Shown here piece after piece: positions 60,522 through 64,000 of a DNA stretch of 64,000 nucleotides. The stretch is from the NCBI GenBank assembly GCA_905373475.1, contig CAJPTC010000003.1, positions 1 through 64,000 on the forward strand, given 5' to 3'. The position numbers and the translations under genes are program-made. Numbering within the stretch: position 1 is the first letter of the stretch; each line of letters starts with the position of its first letter. This DNA is from Bacteroidia bacterium. GTDB lineage: Bacteria; Bacteroidota; Bacteroidia; Bacteroidales; CAJPTX01. The notes beneath the pieces are model-generated. The model was not told the DNA's origin, did no database searches, and saw nothing but the letters and a program-made list of their open reading frames with translations.

Positions 60522-62855
60522 ATGCCAGAAAGTACGTCGGCGCATTTGTATACCGATTCTGACGTGCCGAAGCTCTATGATGAGCTTCTACAGCAAAATG
60601 CGACACTACTAGAAAGAGCACCTGAGTATCGTGAGCTTATAGATAGAGCCTACGGTATTGCCAAAATTGCGCACGGTGCACAGTATCGTAAATCGGGAGA
60701 GCCTTACATCATTCATCCCATCATTGTGGCACAATATGCTTCGCAAATCTATCCTGGCGACATAGATATGATTCTTGCGGCGCTCCTCCATGACGTGGTA
60801 GAAGATTCGCCCAAGACTCTCGATGAGATTAAGCAAAGTTTCCCCGAGCGTGTCGGGTTAGAGCAAATCGTTGACGGTGTAACGAAGCTGAACGTGCTAA
60901 ACGACACGGAAGATAGCGCACAAGTGGCGAACTTCCGAAAGCTTATCTCACAAACTATCAATGACAATCCGCGCATAATCCTCATAAAGCTTGCCGATCG
61001 CCTGCACAATATGCAGACGCTAGAGTATCAGGCGCAAGATAAGCGGCAAAAGATAGCAAGCGAGACTATGACTTTTTACGTTCCCATTGCGGAACGTCTT
61101 GGGCTATATGCCATTAAAACCGAATTGGAGGATTTGAGCTTCCGTTACCTTAATCCGAGCGACTACCGCGAGGTACAGGAGCTTTTCAACAAATACCGCG
61201 AGAAGCTTTCGGCAGTGCATCAGGATGTAAAGGATCGCGTTGCTCGTCTGTTGACGAGCACGGGGATGAAGTTTACACTCCTGAGCCGTGAAAAAACGCC
61301 CTATTCCACCCATAAGAAGATTACCCGTAAACGTATCCCATTTGAGGAGATTTACGATCTCATCGCTTTACGTATCATCTTCGAACCTCGCCCTGACATC
61401 CCCGAAAGAACGCAGTGCTGGTTTATTTATATGCTTCTGACGGAGCATTTCCCCGCACTCCGTGAGCGTACACGCGACTGGGTAACCACCCCAAAAGTGA
61501 ATGGTTACGAAGCTTTGCATTGCACGCTTATGGACAAGAACGGGCAATGGGTAGAGGTACAGATACGCACCGAGCGCATGAATTCCATTGCCGAAAATGG
61601 CGGGGCTTCACATTGGCGCTACAAGAAGGAGGACGATGTAGATAGCGATGGGCATTTGGGCGAGATCGGGTCTAGTTTAGCGACCTTGGTATCTTCCTAC
61701 TCGTATGAAATGTCCTCCTCCACATTCATGGCCTACTTAAAAACTGACCTTCTCGCTAAGAAAATTACGGTCTATGAGCGTGTGCTAAGTGAAAAGGATG
61801 ATGAGGGGCTGTCGCATGTTCGGAAAGGTTTTACTGTACCACGCAATTCGCGTGTCCTAGATTTTGCTTACCTCAAGGATAAAAATATTGGGGATCACGC
61901 TCTAGGGGCTCGCGTTAACGGTATACTCAGAAGTCTTGATTACAAGCTTTTGGCGGGCGACGAGGTAGAAATTATAGAAGCTCCGTCGCAACATCCCACA
62001 AAGAACTGGAAAGAGGTTGTGCAAACCTCTTTGGCGCGAAATCTCATCAATCAGACACTTGAAAAACAGGAGGAAGGACTACAGGAGCGTGGAAGGCAAC
62101 GACTCCAAGAGATGTTCAATACCCTGGATGTTGCCTACTCTGAGGATATTTTAAGCAAGTTATTGCCGCTGTTCAAGGTAGAAAATCTGGATATTTTCTA
62201 TTCTAACCTTGCCAATGGCTATATAAATCCGCAGTATCTTTTCCGTAAGATTCGACATGCAGTTCGCAGAAAGCAGTTCGCAGAGTCGTGGATGCGACTT
62301 CGCAACTATGTTATGCTACATATATTCCGTCGTCATACGAGTTGTGACACCGTTGAGCACCAGAGTATTGCTGCCAAAAAACAGAGTACATACAAGCTAC
62401 TGACGTCTCCATGTTGTTGCGCCCTGCCTGGTGACAAAGATGTATTCTGTTTTCGAGAAACCGAGATGCGCGAAAATATAGTTCGCGTACACAAATCGAA
62501 TTGTCTCGAAGCCCAGCGCCTCTCTGCTGAGCATGGCGATTGGTTAGTGAAGAATATTGATTGGTCGGTACGTACCGATGCTACTTACCCCACCCATATT
62601 TATGTGGGTGGAGAAGACCGAACCAACTTACTGATAGAGTTGTTCTCGGTGTTTATGAAAGAATTGCCCAATACGAATATTACCCGCGCCGATTTACGGA
62701 GCGATGGATTTCATTTTCAGGGGGTGCTCTCGTTCTCGTTGCAGCACCTAAGTCAGCTTGATATGCTTATTCAGCGTCTTTACCGAATTGAGGGAATTCA
62801 GCGTATCTATCGCCTAGATGTTCCTTCATCCTACGAATTTGTGGATCGTCTCTAG
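60522..62855 (+). CDS. Bifunctional (p)ppGpp synthetase/hydrolase (Rel/SpoT)
   Basis: A 777-residue stringent-response enzyme. The HD hydrolase domain (~45-200) shows AHGAQYRKSGEPYIIHP and ILAALLHDVVED. The synthetase domain (~235-370) holds PFEEIYDLIALRIIF, RTRDWVTTPKVNGYEALHCT and WVEVQIRTERM; R-T-R-D matches the basic RxKD class of bifunctional enzymes rather than the acidic EXDD class of RelA. A TGS domain (GFTVPRNSRVLDFAY, ~430-490) and a C-terminal ACT-like region follow. Both active sites look intact. It sits 9 nt after a T9SS cargo gene. Confidence 0.95.
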   Translation: MPESTSAHLYTDSDVPKLYDELLQQNATLLERAPEYRELIDRAYGIAKIAHGAQYRKSGEPYIIHPIIVAQYASQIYPGDIDMILAALLHDVVEDSPKTLDEIKQSFPERVGLEQIVDGVTKLNVLNDTEDSAQVANFRKLISQTINDNPRIILIKLADRLHNMQTLEYQAQDKRQKIASETMTFYVPIAERLGLYAIKTELEDLSFRYLNPSDYREVQELFNKYREKLSAVHQDVKDRVARLLTSTGMKFTLLSREKTPYSTHKKITRKRIPFEEIYDLIALRIIFEPRPDIPERTQCWFIYMLLTEHFPALRERTRDWVTTPKVNGYEALHCTLMDKNGQWVEVQIRTERMNSIAENGGASHWRYKKEDDVDSDGHLGEIGSSLATLVSSYSYEMSSSTFMAYLKTDLLAKKITVYERVLSEKDDEGLSHVRKGFTVPRNSRVLDFAYLKDKNIGDHALGARVNGILRSLDYKLLAGDEVEIIEAPSQHPTKNWKEVVQTSLARNLINQTLEKQEEGLQERGRQRLQEMFNTLDVAYSEDILSKLLPLFKVENLDIFYSNLANGYINPQYLFRKIRHAVRRKQFAESWMRLRNYVMLHIFRRHTSCDTVEHQSIAAKKQSTYKLLTSPCCCALPGDKDVFCFRETEMRENIVRVHKSNCLEAQRLSAEHGDWLVKNIDWSVRTDATYPTHIYVGGEDRTNLLIELFSVFMKELPNTNITRADLRSDGFHFQGVLSFSLQHLSQLDMLIQRLYRIEGIQRIYRLDVPSSYEFVDRL

Positions 62856-62986
62856 TAACAAATCTTTCTTAAGTACATCGCAAGTTTAAGCAAATTACCC
62901 AGCGCTCATTTGCGACATTTTCTTGCAGGAGGCGAGCCCCAGAACTATTTTATTTGTCTAGATACTAACACGAAACCTCTTTTGTT

Positions 62987-64000
62987 TTGAAATATAGGCT
63001 CTTTATTCTGTTTTTTTTAGGACTCTTTCTGGGGCAAACGGTAGTGCAAGCACAGCTTAACCGTTATTACTTTTATGCGAAGACGCAGAAGCTTTACGAG
63101 CGCGGCGACTATTCGGGGGCTATTGGAGCCATTTCCGTATTCCTCGAATACCAGAGTGAAGACGAAATTGCGCTCTACCTGCGTGCTCTCTGTAAATACC
63201 AGCTGGATGATTGGCGGGGGGCTCAGCTAGACCTTGACCAATTGCTTACCCGCAAGCCTTTTATGACCGAGGCGCTAGTACTACGTACTGCGGTGCGCAA
63301 CCAGTTAGGCGAGCACAAGGCGGCGATGGTAGATATCAGATTGGCATCGGAACTACGCCCTAATGAGCGCGATATACAGTATATGCGTGGCGTAACACAT
63401 TTCCTTTTGGAAGATTATACCGACGCAATCGAAGATTTCACGATAACCCTGAAACGTGACCCAGAGCATCTGGATGCCCGCTTAAATCGCGGGACGGCAC
63501 ATCTTCTGAAAGGCGATACAGTTGCTGCTCTGCAAGATTATAGGCAGGCGGCGCAGACCAATCCGTATGCGGCAGGTCCGCATATCAACGAGGCGCGCGT
63601 CTATTATGCACAACAAAAGAACGAGCTAGCACTTTCCACGCTCAATAAAGCGCTTGAGTTGTCGCCTAAATCGGGGCAGGCGCTTCTAATTAAGGCTTTA
63701 ATAGAGCACGATCTTGGAAGAAAAGAACCTGCCATAGCTACAATAACCAAGGCGATAGAGTACGCTCCTAGAAGTTCGTTGGCATATTACAACCGCGCTA
63801 TAATGTATGCGCAGGATGGTAATTATAAGGCGGCCATAAAAGATTATGAAGCAGCGGCGCAGATATCGCCCAACAACGTTTTTATTCGGTATAACATTGC
63901 GCTTGTTTACGGCGAAGCGAAACGGTATCGCGAGGCAGCCGATGCGCTTTCCTATGCCATTGCACTCTATCCGCAGTTTGCTCGTGCCTATAACCTGCGT
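62987..64000 (+). CDS. Exported tetratricopeptide-repeat protein, 3' end cut by window
   Basis: Open frame from TTG 62987 to the window end (338 codons, no stop). The start TTG is inferred because TAA precedes it in frame and the first residues form a signal peptide (KYRLFILFFLGLFLGQTVVQAQ). Many TPR units follow, with phrases such as YERGDYSGAIGAISVFL, ALYLRALCKYQLDDW, HLDARLNRGTAHLLKGD, ALSTLNKALELSPKSG and YKAAIKDYEAAAQISPNN. Periplasmic TPR proteins are usually scaffolds; function unknown. Confidence 0.85.
   Translation, partial: MKYRLFILFFLGLFLGQTVVQAQLNRYYFYAKTQKLYERGDYSGAIGAISVFLEYQSEDEIALYLRALCKYQLDDWRGAQLDLDQLLTRKPFMTEALVLRTAVRNQLGEHKAAMVDIRLASELRPNERDIQYMRGVTHFLLEDYTDAIEDFTITLKRDPEHLDARLNRGTAHLLKGDTVAALQDYRQAAQTNPYAAGPHINEARVYYAQQKNELALSTLNKALELSPKSGQALLIKALIEHDLGRKEPAIATITKAIEYAPRSSLAYYNRAIMYAQDGNYKAAIKDYEAAAQISPNNVFIRYNIALVYGEAKRYREAADALSYAIALYPQFARAYNLR

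Overview
The window is a chromosomal stretch of a Bacteroidota bacterium, most likely a Porphyromonas or close Porphyromonadaceae relative. Supporting signs are: a complete hmuYRSTUV-type haem-uptake operon; two proteins ending in type IX secretion (T9SS) sorting domains; GLPGLI-family secreted proteins; SiaC/DUF1987 proteins; and many promoters of the Bacteroidota form (-33 TTTG, -7 TAnnTTTG). No rRNA, tRNA, phage, insertion sequence or CRISPR array was seen. Most of the window is core-genome material, with an accessory flavour at 34.8-40.6 kb.

Layout. 0.4-9.3 kb: a 2965-residue secreted surface protein with repeated CARDB/PKD-like modules and a type A T9SS tail. 9.4-14.5 kb (+): a transketolase split into two subunits with a methylglyoxal-synthase-fold protein encoded between the halves, a small membrane protein, lepA, and an unknown Rossmann-fold protein. 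14.6-19.6 kb (-): tatD, dnaA, a SulP transporter and a XerD-type recombinase. 19.7-28.8 kb (-): the hmu operon (hmuY-R-S-T-U-V), with hairpins between cistrons that could grade expression. 29.1-31.1 kb (-): prmC-recX-rpe, divergent from ribD. 32.3-34.0 kb (+): an ABC permease/ATPase pair of the iron-siderophore/cobalamin type without a binding protein. 34.2-34.7 kb (-): a 30-residue mS38/AURKAIP1-like ribosomal protein and an HU protein. 34.8-40.4 kb (-): a TonB-receptor-like outer-membrane protein with three GLPGLI genes, two of which are a recent 754-bp duplication flanking a small secreted protein; the distal copy appears frameshifted in its signal peptide. 40.6-44.2 kb (-): an Ldh-family dehydrogenase, a sodium:neurotransmitter-type symporter and cysQ. 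44.6-48.2 kb (-): sufBCD. 48.5-52.0 kb (+): a membrane-anchored degenerate receiver protein followed directly by an AddB-like nuclease. 52.3-54.8 kb (+): two tandem SiaC-like proteins, then thiE-thiG. 55.2-58.7 kb (+): a FabK-like reductase and an M16 peptidase pair (one catalytic, one not). 58.9-64 kb (+): a type B T9SS cargo protein, a bifunctional Rel/SpoT enzyme, and the start of a TPR protein cut by the window edge.

The strongest candidates for new biology are the methylglyoxal-synthase-like protein that has lost its catalytic Asp and is translationally coupled between the transketolase halves; the duplicated GLPGLI locus with a 22-bp palindrome over a start codon, a probable frameshift and a promoter-bearing small gene between the repeats; the HmuY-like haemophore with Met in place of the His ligands; the Met/His/Pro-rich repeat insert in HmuS; and the membrane-anchored pseudo-receiver coupled to an AddB-like nuclease. 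All functional statements are from sequence reading and family knowledge; no searches were run.
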